Source of the DNA: a virus
DNA: 39,861 nucleotides
IMG/VR virus record: IMGVR_UViG_3300049216_000621
Coordinates: 1-39,861 of that record
Reading direction: 5' to 3' (one strand)
Shown in pieces: positions 1 to 9,050 of this stretch. How positions within the stretch are numbered: the first letter of the stretch is position 1; every line of letters begins with the position of its first letter. The notes under the pieces are model-generated. The model did not search any database. It was not told where the DNA came from and saw only the letters and a list, made by a program, of their open reading frames with translations. A program made the position numbers and the translations under genes.

Positions 1-780
1 TTACTCACTGGAAACAAGGGCTATGGCGCCGGTCTGGGAACCGCCACCGCTGGAAGAATAACCCGGGGCGTACATCGGTATTTCGATGCCATCGAGGGTC
101 ACGGTATAGGGTGATGGTGGCGCTGATCCTGCCCGCAACGAAGAGATCGAGCCGCCGAAGCCAGCCACGAACATAGAGGCAGAGGTAAAATCGACCCGTA
201 AGCCGGGATAGCAATATCCCTCGTCGTCCAGGACGACGGCAAATTGATTGGTGCTCGAAGGGTTACTGGCTCCGGCTAAACTGAAAAGCAGCGCTGACAT
301 CGAAGAGTCAAAAGGGCCGGGCGGCGGCGGGGTAGGGTTATCGTCAGGATTCCAGTTAGGACCGGTTGTAATAGTACCGGTTCCGCTCAATCCTGCGCCT
401 TGCGTGATTACAAGAGCCAAGCCGTTTAATCCTCCATAAGGGAAAACGTTGGCTCTTTGCTCAATCGGGGGGTCGGGGGCGTCAGCATCGCAATTCCACG
501 GGAAAGTCTGGGGGGTCGTTATTTTGTTTGTGTAGGTCCAATTGAAAAAGCTGGCGACGTTGAAGGTGTTGGTCAGGTTAGGTGTGACCACGATCTGCTT
601 TTTTCGCCACCAGTAGGAGCAGGCTTGATCGATGAGCATTCGTGCTGGATAAGCAGTGCCGGGGCCGGTTTGGATGCCGAGACGGACGGCCAGCTCTTTC
701 GGGCAGAATGTCCCTGGCGCGGTAATATTGGTACCGGGAAAAATCGGGAGCCAGCCGCGCTTGCGAAACAGGTGGCTCAT
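1..780 (-). CDS. Unknown protein at the distal end of the tail gene block
   Basis: I do not recognise this 259-residue protein. It begins MSHLFRKRGWLPIFPG, has a proline/glycine-rich stretch in the middle (NPDDNPTPPPPGPF) and a Ser/Gly-rich C-terminus, and shows no signal peptide or membrane segment. The TAA stop is the first three bases of the window, so the gene is complete. It starts 12 bases after the stop of the baseplate-like gene, with AGGTAAGT just before the ATG. Its place directly after the tape measure and baseplate-like genes suggests a minor tail or tail-tip component, but that rests only on gene order. Confidence 0.7.
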   Translation of the reverse strand: MSHLFRKRGWLPIFPGTNITAPGTFCPKELAVRLGIQTGPGTAYPARMLIDQACSYWWRKKQIVVTPNLTNTFNVASFFNWTYTNKITTPQTFPWNCDADAPDPPIEQRANVFPYGGLNGLALVITQGAGLSGTGTITTGPNWNPDDNPTPPPPGPFDSSMSALLFSLAGASNPSSTNQFAVVLDDEGYCYPGLRVDFTSASMFVAGFGGSISSLRAGSAPPSPYTVTLDGIEIPMYAPGYSSSGGGSQTGAIALVSSE

Positions 781-792
781 ACTTACCTACCG

Positions 793-3177
793 TTAATGCG
801 CGGCTGCGGCGGAGGCAGTCGGGTAAGCGATCAGGCAGATATAGCCACCGATGGTCTCGTTGTAGATGAGGAGATTGGTCACGCAGCAGGGAACGGAGAT
901 CGGCCTCCCGTTGGAGTCCGGCTTGATGATGGCCAATGGCACGCGGAAAAAGGTCTGGTTGCCAGGTCCGGCGAGATAGGCATTTCCGCTCGCGTCCCAA
1001 GCCGGAAGAGCAGGGTCGAACGTGCCTCCGTTGCTCTTGGTATTGATGGTGCCGTTTTGAGGCGCACCGCCCATGACGGGAACCTCCAAATAAAAGATGT
1101 CGCCTTGGGGGTTAACCTTGATCGGTGTATTGAGGTTGGAGATGGTGATGATGTCGCCTTGAGACGACGAGTTCATCAGCAGGCTTGTGCTCTCGACGCT
1201 GCCCATCCATTGACCTCCCGCCTGCGTGAAAGAGATTTCCCATGGTGTGGGCGGATTCGGAGGAGGCGGGGCAGTCTGCATCGTATCGGCGGCATGCTTG
1301 GGATCGGTGACGTTCGCGCCGCCGATGATCTTCCCGGTCGTGCGCTGTTGCAGTTTCCACGTCGGCAGCAACCCGAGATTGGCGCGAAACAACTCGGCTA
1401 GCGTGTCGAGACCGAGCGCGACGGGTGGCCCGAATTGGACGCTCGTCGTCCCAAGATCGATGTTCTCCGTGACGCTTAGGACCAGGGCGTTCATCTGATG
1501 CCAGTCGGCAAGACCGTCGCTGGCGTTGAAGATAATGCCGAGCGGGATCAGGTCGCTGCACTCCAGTTCCTTGATAAGGAAGTCGCCTTGAAAGTGGAGA
1601 GGAGCCAGTTCGTTATAGAGGTACTGAGCGTAGCCCTGGGGAACCGGTTCCGAGGCGGTGAAGGAGGTCAGCTCGCTGTAGGTCTTGTTGACGGCGTTTG
1701 TGACCTTGGTCTTGTAGAATTGGCGATAATAACCTTTGCCCGGCGCTGCGAGATTCTTCGGGGTGTGCGGATTGTTGCGGAAGAGCTCCATCGTCGCGGG
1801 ATCGTTGCCGCTGTAGGAGAGCCACACCTCGATCATGGTTAGCGCCGCCACGACACCATCGTTGAGCGTCATCCAATCCGCGATGGTGCCGGTCAGGAGT
1901 TCGTTATCGAGGGTGTGGCAATCGAGCGGCACGTTCGCCGGGTTGCTCGTGTTAAGAGGGTCATTCGGATCGAGGACCAGGCTGAGGTAGGCCATCGAGA
2001 TGTTACCCCAATCATATTGGAATTTCAGCGGCCCATTATTGGGGGCCTGCACTTGGTTCTTCCACCATGGCTCACGCTTAAAAATCCAGCTCATCGCGAC
2101 GGCATCTGTTGCCAGAACAGGCCGCGCCCGCACGCTCGGCGTCTGTGTCTGCGTGGTGGTCTCACCTCCGAGCAGGTCGATCGTCTGAACCCATGCCCGA
2201 GGCTGCGATCCGCTAACAGGCGGCAACGGGAATTGATCGACCAGGAGGGAATCGTAAGACGTGCCGTTGATCGTATTCTTCTGCTCGAACTTTGCGACCA
2301 CGACAGGGACTTGGAGATCGTAACGCGGTCGCGGATTAAAGCCCTCGATGGCGTAGCCATTGACCGGGATGGAAGTGCCGAGCGATTGGATCGTCTTCGG
2401 CGGGGGAAGAGGCTGCGCGGGCGCGGGGATGGTTCCGGGAGGAACGGGCGCTCCGGCAAGGTAAGTCCGCTGGGCGATGTTAAGCGTGGGCAGCGGATTA
2501 CCATTGGCGTCAACCGTGCTATAGTCGAGCCAGGCGACCGCCGAGGGCGAATATTTCATCATCAACCGGATGATGTCGGCGCAGCTCTTATCGCGCGGAT
2601 TAGAGTAAGGAACAGTGATCGACGGCGTGAGATGGCCGATTTGAAAAGGGAGCGGCCCATCGGCGGGATTCGGCGCTGGCGGAAGATTATTGACATCCAC
2701 CTCGACCGGAAATGCGACGCCCTGATAAGCGTACATCGCATAATACAGCACTTCGAGCATGACCTGCCCGGAGTTCATCTTCACACCGTTGAGTGCCTGC
2801 CCGAGGATCACGCTGCTGCGCAGGGTGGTCATGGTCGCGATGCCGCCGCCCGACAAATCGAGCGTGACCCACATTTGCTGAAAGGTCGTTTTCTCCAACC
2901 AATACCACGGGCCGCTGATTTCGTAATTGAGCGATTCCGATTTGCCAGAGGCTTTGCGCGGCACATCGGTCACGATGCCGGTAAACCAGACCTTGCCGTT
3001 GCGCAGGATGGTGAGGGGCTTCCACTGCGCGAATGACTGCGCTGCATCGACGTAGCCCTTGATCCTGAAGGTGACCGTATCGGTCTCGCCCGATTTACGT
3101 TTGCGCTGCATGCCCTCGATGCGCCACGTTGCGAGGTCCTGCGTCACGCCGTTGTAGGTGAGTGTCCAGACGGCCAT
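793..3177 (-). CDS. Large tail protein, probable baseplate hub/tail-tip component
   Basis: This is a 794-residue protein directly downstream of the tape measure gene; its ATG abuts that gene's TAA. The N-terminus (MAVWTLTYNGVTQDLATW, then a segment with VTFRIKGYVDAAQSF and FTGIVTDVPRK) looks like the beta-rich start of hub/tail-associated proteins of the gpD/gp44 type, where a scalar field, 'GIV' and a following strand recur. The rest is beta-rich with proline-rich linkers (PAPAQPLPPPK near residue 250 and APPPPNPPTPW near residue 640). No enzymatic motif was recognised. Length and position fit a tail-tip/baseplate protein that binds the tape measure end; the specific role is inference. Confidence 0.6.
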   Translation of the reverse strand: MAVWTLTYNGVTQDLATWRIEGMQRKRKSGETDTVTFRIKGYVDAAQSFAQWKPLTILRNGKVWFTGIVTDVPRKASGKSESLNYEISGPWYWLEKTTFQQMWVTLDLSGGGIATMTTLRSSVILGQALNGVKMNSGQVMLEVLYYAMYAYQGVAFPVEVDVNNLPPAPNPADGPLPFQIGHLTPSITVPYSNPRDKSCADIIRLMMKYSPSAVAWLDYSTVDANGNPLPTLNIAQRTYLAGAPVPPGTIPAPAQPLPPPKTIQSLGTSIPVNGYAIEGFNPRPRYDLQVPVVVAKFEQKNTINGTSYDSLLVDQFPLPPVSGSQPRAWVQTIDLLGGETTTQTQTPSVRARPVLATDAVAMSWIFKREPWWKNQVQAPNNGPLKFQYDWGNISMAYLSLVLDPNDPLNTSNPANVPLDCHTLDNELLTGTIADWMTLNDGVVAALTMIEVWLSYSGNDPATMELFRNNPHTPKNLAAPGKGYYRQFYKTKVTNAVNKTYSELTSFTASEPVPQGYAQYLYNELAPLHFQGDFLIKELECSDLIPLGIIFNASDGLADWHQMNALVLSVTENIDLGTTSVQFGPPVALGLDTLAELFRANLGLLPTWKLQQRTTGKIIGGANVTDPKHAADTMQTAPPPPNPPTPWEISFTQAGGQWMGSVESTSLLMNSSSQGDIITISNLNTPIKVNPQGDIFYLEVPVMGGAPQNGTINTKSNGGTFDPALPAWDASGNAYLAGPGNQTFFRVPLAIIKPDSNGRPISVPCCVTNLLIYNETIGGYICLIAYPTASAAAAH

Positions 3178-4932
3178 TTAACTTTGGTGATTGTTCGTCA
3201 GCGACCGAATTTGATTGCGTAACGATTCGTGGGTTGCGTCGATCTGCTGGAACTTCGCGTTAACGCCGGTGGTAAAAATAATCTGGAGCTGCGTTAGCTC
3301 GGCGTGCTTGTCGAGGATCGTTTCCATGATCTTGCGCGCCTGAGCGATCAGCTCCTTGTTTCCGGTGGCCTCAATCTGGCCGCGCACGGTTTGGAGTGCG
3401 GCGCTGGTCTCTTTTGCGTCGTCCTTTTTGTCCTGTCCCTCGACGGTAAACTGTGCCCGCTTCATCAGGCTCGCCACGTCGGCCTTAAGCTTTGTGACCT
3501 CAGCTTGCGAGAGCTGGAGCTGCGCCGCGTTGTTGATCTTGTCCTGGAAGCCCTCGACATCGACCTGGTCGCCCTGCGCCTTGGCGGCGGATTTCTGGTC
3601 CGGTGTCGCGTTCGGGTCGTCCTGAACATCCTCGGCTTGCTTTTTCCGCGCGTAGCGGTCGGCTTCGCGAAGACCGAACGCGACCTTGGCGTCCCCAACC
3701 GTCTTCTCATCCTCCTCTTTCTGCTGCGCTGTTTTATCAGTCACGACCTGCGTCTGCTGCTGGAGTTGGAGAACTTTATTGGCCGCCGTGAGATCGTTAA
3801 TATCCGAGCTTAGGGAAGCGACTTTATCGGTGAGGGTCTTGACGTCGGGACCGAGCTTCTCCTGCCATTTTTCCAGGCCGACACGGAAGTCCTCTGCTTG
3901 GTCCGCCGCGTTGAGCTTGTCTCCAGCCTCCTTGATTTTTTCGCGCCACTCGTTCTGGTCGGCCTCCTTTGGCGGATGCCGCTGGAGATTATCGAGCTCA
4001 CGGGCCCATCTCTTTTGCTCGTCGCCATAGGCACCCTCAGCGTTGGGTTTCACGCCGAGTGCTGCTGCCGCATCCGCTTTGGCCTTGGTCGCATCGATGT
4101 GGCTCTGAAGCTCGTCCAAAAGACCGAGGCCCTGTGAGGTATCCGAGCTCGTGAGTTCATCTTGGGCGCGATTCCGGGCGCCTTTCTTTTCGGCGATTTC
4201 CTCGGCGCTTGCGCTGATCTGCATGCGCAGTCGATCTGCTTCTGAGGCAGCCTGCGTTTGCTCGATGAGCGCTTTGTACTTTCCCTCGATCTCCTTCTTC
4301 TCATCCGAGCTGGTGGCTTTGCCAAGGGCGAGCTGCTCTTGATAGGCCAGCTCAGCAACGGCCAGCTTCTGTCGGGCCTCGTTGAGCTTCTCGGTCGAGG
4401 CGATGGCTTTTTGGTTATAGCCCTCCGCTTTGTCCAGCTCCTCGTTGAAATCCATCTCGGCCTTGAGCTGCTTGGACAACCCATCGATGACATAATTTAT
4501 GTATTCGATGCGCCGCTTGGACGCCTCCTCCGAGGCGTTGCCCAGCTCGGTTTCCGCTGTCGCGTTCTCATCGACGGCGTTTTTGTGTTCGCCCCACGCC
4601 CGCGTGAGCATCGGGATGGCGATGGACAGGCCGAGCAGGATGATGCCAATCGGCCCCATCGCGATGTCCATCGCCTCACCTGCGAGGTAAGCCTCGGTGG
4701 CGATACCGCCAAAAGCCGCCACGCCCCCTTCCTTCATCTCCATCAACCCGCGCACCAAGTGCGTCAGGTTGCGTCGGTTTTGCAGCGTCGAGTTTTCAAA
4801 CCTCCCTGCTGATTCCTCCGCGCCAGTGGCTACGCCGCCCAGGCCCGCCTGCACTTCACCAAGCCCGGCTTGCGCATCGGACGGGTCCACGCGGACCCCG
4901 ATCCGAAACTCGGAATCAGGCGTATCGGCCAT
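3178..4932 (-). CDS. Tail tape measure-like protein
   Basis: The 584-residue product has the composition of a tape measure. After a short N-terminal region it has a hydrophobic stretch around residues 90-110 (MGPIGIILLGLSIAIPML), then about 450 residues of Ala/Glu/Lys/Gln-rich predicted coiled coil (for example AEEIAEKKGARNRAQDEL and AKVAFGLREADRYARKKQ). Tape measure proteins set tail length inside the tube and usually combine long helices with one or more hydrophobic segments. At 584 residues it would specify a fairly short tail of under about 90 nm by the usual 1.5 angstrom per residue rule. It lies between fibre-like genes and the large baseplate-like gene. No clear Shine-Dalgarno site precedes the ATG. 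Confidence 0.7.
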   Translation of the reverse strand: MADTPDSEFRIGVRVDPSDAQAGLGEVQAGLGGVATGAEESAGRFENSTLQNRRNLTHLVRGLMEMKEGGVAAFGGIATEAYLAGEAMDIAMGPIGIILLGLSIAIPMLTRAWGEHKNAVDENATAETELGNASEEASKRRIEYINYVIDGLSKQLKAEMDFNEELDKAEGYNQKAIASTEKLNEARQKLAVAELAYQEQLALGKATSSDEKKEIEGKYKALIEQTQAASEADRLRMQISASAEEIAEKKGARNRAQDELTSSDTSQGLGLLDELQSHIDATKAKADAAAALGVKPNAEGAYGDEQKRWARELDNLQRHPPKEADQNEWREKIKEAGDKLNAADQAEDFRVGLEKWQEKLGPDVKTLTDKVASLSSDINDLTAANKVLQLQQQTQVVTDKTAQQKEEDEKTVGDAKVAFGLREADRYARKKQAEDVQDDPNATPDQKSAAKAQGDQVDVEGFQDKINNAAQLQLSQAEVTKLKADVASLMKRAQFTVEGQDKKDDAKETSAALQTVRGQIEATGNKELIAQARKIMETILDKHAELTQLQIIFTTGVNAKFQQIDATHESLRNQIRSLTNNHQS

Positions 4933-4968
4933 GGGCGTGACTGGTCAAGCTGAGGGCGCGGGCCGCGC

Positions 4969-5376
4969 CTACTGCGAGTTGCTGGAGGAGCCGGAGTTCG
5001 ACGAGCCGGTCGAGTTGTTTGACGTGATCGCGGGTGGCGCGGGCAACGATCCCGGCGCAGCAGGCATAACGAGCGTGCGCGTGCTGCCGTCGTTGTAGAA
5101 CGTGATCGCCAACGAGCGCGGCACCGAGCCGCTCGGCAGCGTGATACCGGAAGCCGTCAGCCACGGCGTGAGATAGGCCGACGCGAACGACGCCGACTGC
5201 GCGGGCGTGTTGTAGGTCACGGCAGGCGTGTAGATGGTCGATGTGGTGGCGCTGGCCTGCTGCTGAATCAGGACGCCGCTGGGCGCAACGTTAGTCGATT
5301 GGGCGATAGCAATTCCAGCAAGGATGCCACTGAGCAAAGTGGCCAGGGTAAGGACTCGGGAGATGTTGATTTTCAT
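4969..5376 (-). CDS. Small protein with N-terminal signal peptide, unknown function
   Basis: This 135-residue protein has a convincing Sec signal peptide: Lys near the start, a hydrophobic core (TLATLLSGILAGIAIA) and a likely cleavage site AIA|QS after residue 25. The mature part is Thr/Ser/Pro-rich and ends in a low-complexity Ser/Asn/Gly tail (SSNSGSSSNSQ). A leader peptide is unexpected for a protein encoded between tail fibre and tape measure genes, since virion proteins assemble in the cytoplasm. It may be a moron-type envelope protein expressed with the late genes. The stop is TAG. No homologous family was recognised. Confidence 0.65.
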   Translation of the reverse strand: MKINISRVLTLATLLSGILAGIAIAQSTNVAPSGVLIQQQASATTSTIYTPAVTYNTPAQSASFASAYLTPWLTASGITLPSGSVPRSLAITFYNDGSTRTLVMPAAPGSLPAPPAITSNNSTGSSNSGSSSNSQ

Positions 5377-5403
5377 GATGATGGTGGTTGGGGTTGAGGT
5401 GGG

Positions 5404-7080
5404 TTAGTAGAGACGAATCCAATGGCCGCTGGTGTCGCATTCCCATGCCAGCGAAGCGGGCGCGGTAAGCGACGCGGGCGACGTGCCGATGTCGACCGTG
5501 CCGCTGATGGTCAGCGTGGTGACGCTGCCCTTCGTGACGAAACGCAGGACTTGGCCGGGCTGCGAAGTGTTGGGCAGGGTGATGGTGGCCGTGGAGAGCG
5601 TCGACGAGGATGTGTTGTAAATGGTTTGATTCTGCTTGCTCGAGTTGAACGTGATCGTGCCCGTGGTGTTGCCCGTCATCTTGTTCATGAGTGCGAACTG
5701 ACCGCTGGCAGGCGGCATCTGCACCGTCTCGGCGGCGATCTGCCCATCCAGCGAGCAATCGATGGTCGCGGAGTACGGGCAGTCGCCCAGCGCGATGACG
5801 GAACTGCGGTCGAGCTGAATACTTTCATAGCCGCCCAAGCCAAGGACGTTGAAGTGGAGCCCGTAGCCATTGGAGTTGTTGAGAATCAACATCCCATCGA
5901 GGTTCAACTGCGGCCCGGTGCCTGTGTTCGTCGTATTGCCCATGACGAAGCCCATGACACTGTTGATCCCGTCCCATGCGTGCAGTTGGAGATTTCCGCT
6001 GGCATCGAAGCACCACTGATTGCTGTTGCCGCTCGCGTTCTCCTGGAGGAAGCCGTTGTTATTGGCGTCGACGCCCATGACGGTGGCGCTGTTGGAATCA
6101 ATGATGGCCACCGCAGGGTAGGTGGTCAGCGGCAACGGAGCTGTTGCTGAGGCCGAGATTCCGGTCAGCGCCGATCCGTTCAGCGCGGGCAATGCGCCGC
6201 CGCTGCCGAGCTTGACGAGCTGGTTCGCGCCGTTGAAGCCGTTGGTCGAATCGAGCGTGCCGGACACGTAGCTGATGCCCGCGCCCGCGAGGTTGCTCCC
6301 CACGGTGATGGATGCGCCAGCCGCGCTGACTTCCACGTTGGTCCCGTCCATCGTGGTGGTGACGCCAGGACCAGCCTCGATCTGCGCGGCGGTGAGGCCG
6401 TCGACGATGCCATACCCCGCAAGATTGGTGGGCGTGTTGGTGACGCTCGACCAGCCGACATGCGCCCATTGCACACCGGTACCGGTATATTCGAGGCAGT
6501 CGCCCGCGTTGGCGTTGGTCGTGTCGATCTGCGCCGGTGCCATCAGCCCGGACAGGCTGGAGAAACCGGGCTGACTCTGGTGCGGCACGCCCGAGGTATC
6601 GATGGAATCGATCCATTCGTTCGACGCAGTCGTGATCGCCTCGACGCCACCGATGTTCGTGGTGGTAGGCGTGGCGAGACTGAGCACGTTGCTCGTATCG
6701 ATGAGGCCAACACCCACCGTGAACGCCACGGCATAATTGCTCGTTGAGGTGAAGGCCGCGCTCCCGAGCGTACCACCTAAGCCGATGTTCAGCGTTGAGG
6801 TATCGACGCCCGCGATGGTGACCGTGTTGCTCACGGTCAGCGTCTTGCTGCCCGCGATGGTGACCGTACCAGGTCCGACCATGAAGTTGTGGAGCTGCGC
6901 TCCCGTGATGACGTAGGTCGTGCCGGGCACCGAGCCGAGCGTCGCGCCCTGGTCATCGAGGAAGAGGTCGGAGCTGCTCGGGTTCGAGCCCTGCGTCAAC
7001 TGATAAATCTTCACGCCCTGGCCGAAGGCCGGAGCGCAGGCGGTCAGGAGAAGAGTGAGGAGGACGAGTAGTTTTTTCAT
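5404..7080 (-). CDS. Tail-fibre-like beta-repeat protein with lipoprotein-type leader
   Basis: The 558-residue protein is Gly/Ser/Thr/Asn-rich and beta-repetitive (TVTIAGSKTLTVSNTVTIAG, GTLGSAAFTSTSNYAVAF), like phage tail fibres. The C-terminal 100 residues resemble the end domain of many phage fibre/appendage proteins (ITLPNTSQPGQVLRFVTKG ... SLAWECDTSGHWIRLY). The N-terminus is odd: MKKLLVLLTLLLTACAPAFG is a strong signal sequence with a lipobox (LTAC, Cys15), or alternatively a Sec signal cleaved after AFG. The ATG overlaps no leader of another gene, and the upstream gene is downstream-coupled by ATGA at 7077-7080. Either a fibre gene has acquired an export leader or this is a surface-displayed host-range or exclusion factor. 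Fibre likeness is seen in sequence; function is inference. Confidence 0.6.
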   Translation of the reverse strand: MKKLLVLLTLLLTACAPAFGQGVKIYQLTQGSNPSSSDLFLDDQGATLGSVPGTTYVITGAQLHNFMVGPGTVTIAGSKTLTVSNTVTIAGVDTSTLNIGLGGTLGSAAFTSTSNYAVAFTVGVGLIDTSNVLSLATPTTTNIGGVEAITTASNEWIDSIDTSGVPHQSQPGFSSLSGLMAPAQIDTTNANAGDCLEYTGTGVQWAHVGWSSVTNTPTNLAGYGIVDGLTAAQIEAGPGVTTTMDGTNVEVSAAGASITVGSNLAGAGISYVSGTLDSTNGFNGANQLVKLGSGGALPALNGSALTGISASATAPLPLTTYPAVAIIDSNSATVMGVDANNNGFLQENASGNSNQWCFDASGNLQLHAWDGINSVMGFVMGNTTNTGTGPQLNLDGMLILNNSNGYGLHFNVLGLGGYESIQLDRSSVIALGDCPYSATIDCSLDGQIAAETVQMPPASGQFALMNKMTGNTTGTITFNSSKQNQTIYNTSSSTLSTATITLPNTSQPGQVLRFVTKGSVTTLTISGTVDIGTSPASLTAPASLAWECDTSGHWIRLY

Positions 7081-7547
7081 GAGTTGATTTGGGTTCCGCT
7101 GTCAGTTTCGATATTCACGCCCGCGTCGGTCTGGACGCTCAGATTGGTTTGCACCGGCGCGTTGCACTGGAAGGTGAGCTGGTAGCCGTAGGAGATGCCG
7201 CGCGTGGAGTCCTTGAGCACCTCGATGGATTCGAGGACCGCAATCGGGAAGGTGATTTCCTTCCCGTTTCGATAGAAGCTCAGCGCGCCGGTCGACGGGA
7301 GCTGCACGAAGATCAGCCCCTTGGCGATCATCGCGTCTTCCAGTGTGTCCGCCGTCTGCGGGATGATCGTCCCGGTCAAAGTGTGCTTGCGGTTGCCGCG
7401 TGCGATGGGTATCGCATCCGTCGCCCGTAGCGCCTCGGCCCACTGGACGTTCTGCTTGCCGCTCGGGATCAGGAAGCCGTCCACGGAGTCGGTCCCGCCG
7501 TCCGAGAAATCGGCGGCGAGGGTTATGCCGTTGAAGGTGATTTTCAC
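7077..7547 (-). CDS. Minor tail protein-like, unknown
   Basis: A 156-residue acidic protein beginning at a GTG codon (7545-7547) in the short gap after the tube-like gene, and ending with a TGA that overlaps the next ATG (ATGA, 7077-7080). The N-terminus KITFNGITLAADFSDGG and the middle TLTGTIIPQTADTLEDAMIAK look like a compact beta-rich tail protein, possibly a tail chaperone or tube-cap type. It has a repetitive C-terminus, LSVQTDAGVNIETDSG. I cannot name a family. Position between the putative tube gene and the fibre-like gene supports a structural role only. Confidence 0.6.
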   Translation of the reverse strand: MKITFNGITLAADFSDGGTDSVDGFLIPSGKQNVQWAEALRATDAIPIARGNRKHTLTGTIIPQTADTLEDAMIAKGLIFVQLPSTGALSFYRNGKEITFPIAVLESIEVLKDSTRGISYGYQLTFQCNAPVQTNLSVQTDAGVNIETDSGTQINS

Positions 7548-7568
7548 GATTCATTTTCGGGCGCTGGG

Positions 7569-9035
7569 TTAGACGGTGGGCGCGGCCACGCCGACGAAGG
7601 CAATCGGGTTCTGGTTCGGGCCACGGAACGTGCGCACGCTGCTGAATTGCAGCTTGTCGATGCGGTCGGCTTCGCTGCCGAACTTGACCGGAGGCGTTTC
7701 GAGGTCTGCGCCGTAGACGCGGATGAAGGGGTCTTGCCCCGGCCCGTGAATGTCCAGGTTGACCGCCTGAAGGTCCTGGCCCATCGCCGCCGATCCGCCC
7801 TGGAGCTCCATCTCGTTGAGGATGGTTCCGAGGTCCACGTTCGTCGGCGTGAAGGCGACCTTCGCCTCCGCCATGGTGATCGACCGGCAGTTGAGGCCAT
7901 CGCCGCCCGAGGAAACTTCGGCCCAAGTGACAGGGAAGCTGACCTCAATGGCCTCGCGCGGCTCGATGCCCTTGACGAGGTTCGCAGTGACGACGTTGAT
8001 TTCACCGCTGCCATCGCTGACCAGCGCAATCGCCGTGGGCACCGCTGCGTTATCGGCGCTGGTGGCGAGCTGGATCGTGTTCGCATCGCTCACGATCACG
8101 TAGTAAGTGGTGTTGGGTGCCAGCGCGCTGGGCAGCGCCGCGCCCGCGCTCAACGTGTCGAGCGTGACGGCCTGCGCCGTGACGAGGCCGTGGTTGGCGA
8201 TGGTGAGGGTGTTGGCATCGTCGTCGATGGCCGTGACCGGCAGGCGCGTGGCCCAATCGATGCAGTAGGAGACGGTCGGGATTTGCGATTGATCGGGTGG
8301 CACCGCGCCGACAACACCGCCGGACAGGGTGAAGAGGGAGTTGGCGTCCTTCCACGATTGGCCGTGGAGCGTGTAGCCCTCGAACTTGACCGTCTTCATG
8401 GTCGAGACGAGCGCAGCCAGGCTGAGCGCCGGTTGATCGACGACGGCCGCATTCCAGACGGTGAGCTGCACGCCATCGACGGTGGTAATGATCAGCGGCG
8501 AGTTCTGGATCACAAAAAACGTGCCGGTGCCGTTATCGGTCATGGCGACGATATTCGAGTTGGCCAGGGCATGGGCCTCGGTGTCTGCGAGGCTGATGGT
8601 GTTGGCATCCACCGCGATGACGTAGTAGGTCGTGTTGGCCGCGAGTCCGGTCGGCAGCGTCCATGCTGAGGTTTTCATGCCGCCTATCCGCACGCCGGTC
8701 CCGGTGATGAAACCATGATTGGGAACGGTGATCGTGCCTGCGCCGTAGGTGACGGCGGTGACACTGCGCACGGGCGTGTTGTAATCGCCGTAACGGGGAT
8801 TGAGATAGGGGAAGAGCACTGCGAGCTGCGCGGCGGTCCACACGCCGACCGGCGTGAAGGTGACGGTGACGAGGCGACCGCCCTGACGCTTGGCGATGTT
8901 GCCGAACGCATTCGATTTGATCGGGAATGGCTTGAGGGCGATGTCCAGCGCGGCCACGTCCTGCGTCCAGAAGTCCTGGCCTTTGTAGTGAAGCGAAGCT
9001 GCGCCGCGCACGCGGGAGAAGAGATCGAGGGGCAT
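7569..9035 (-). CDS. Probable major tail tube protein with two inserted repeat domains
   Basis: A 488-residue protein whose ends look like a tail tube protein. The N-terminus has VRGAASLHYKGQDFWTQDVA, and the C-terminal third has SITMAEAKVAFTPTNVDLG followed by QDLQAVNLDIHGPGQDPFI. Two copies of a roughly 50-residue module are inserted in it. Each has a 'NHG(F/L)(I/V)T' turn followed by 'L(A/P)xNTTYYVI(A/S)DANTI(S/Q)LA' (around residues 105-160 and 275-330). Such modules are common in phage tail proteins, probably as surface-exposed domains. An AAGGA ribosome site lies 8 bases before the ATG. No sheath gene adjoins it, which favours a non-contractile tail. Tube identity is inferred from position and size. 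Confidence 0.55.
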   Translation of the reverse strand: MPLDLFSRVRGAASLHYKGQDFWTQDVAALDIALKPFPIKSNAFGNIAKRQGGRLVTVTFTPVGVWTAAQLAVLFPYLNPRYGDYNTPVRSVTAVTYGAGTITVPNHGFITGTGVRIGGMKTSAWTLPTGLAANTTYYVIAVDANTISLADTEAHALANSNIVAMTDNGTGTFFVIQNSPLIITTVDGVQLTVWNAAVVDQPALSLAALVSTMKTVKFEGYTLHGQSWKDANSLFTLSGGVVGAVPPDQSQIPTVSYCIDWATRLPVTAIDDDANTLTIANHGLVTAQAVTLDTLSAGAALPSALAPNTTYYVIVSDANTIQLATSADNAAVPTAIALVSDGSGEINVVTANLVKGIEPREAIEVSFPVTWAEVSSGGDGLNCRSITMAEAKVAFTPTNVDLGTILNEMELQGGSAAMGQDLQAVNLDIHGPGQDPFIRVYGADLETPPVKFGSEADRIDKLQFSSVRTFRGPNQNPIAFVGVAAPTV

Positions 9036-9050
9036 GGTGTTATCCTTGGG

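Noticed and set aside
457-3036. Long plus-strand frames opposite the large tail gene
   Set aside because: Arg/Asp/Gly-rich antisense frames, with no motif and no match to gene orientation in this arm.
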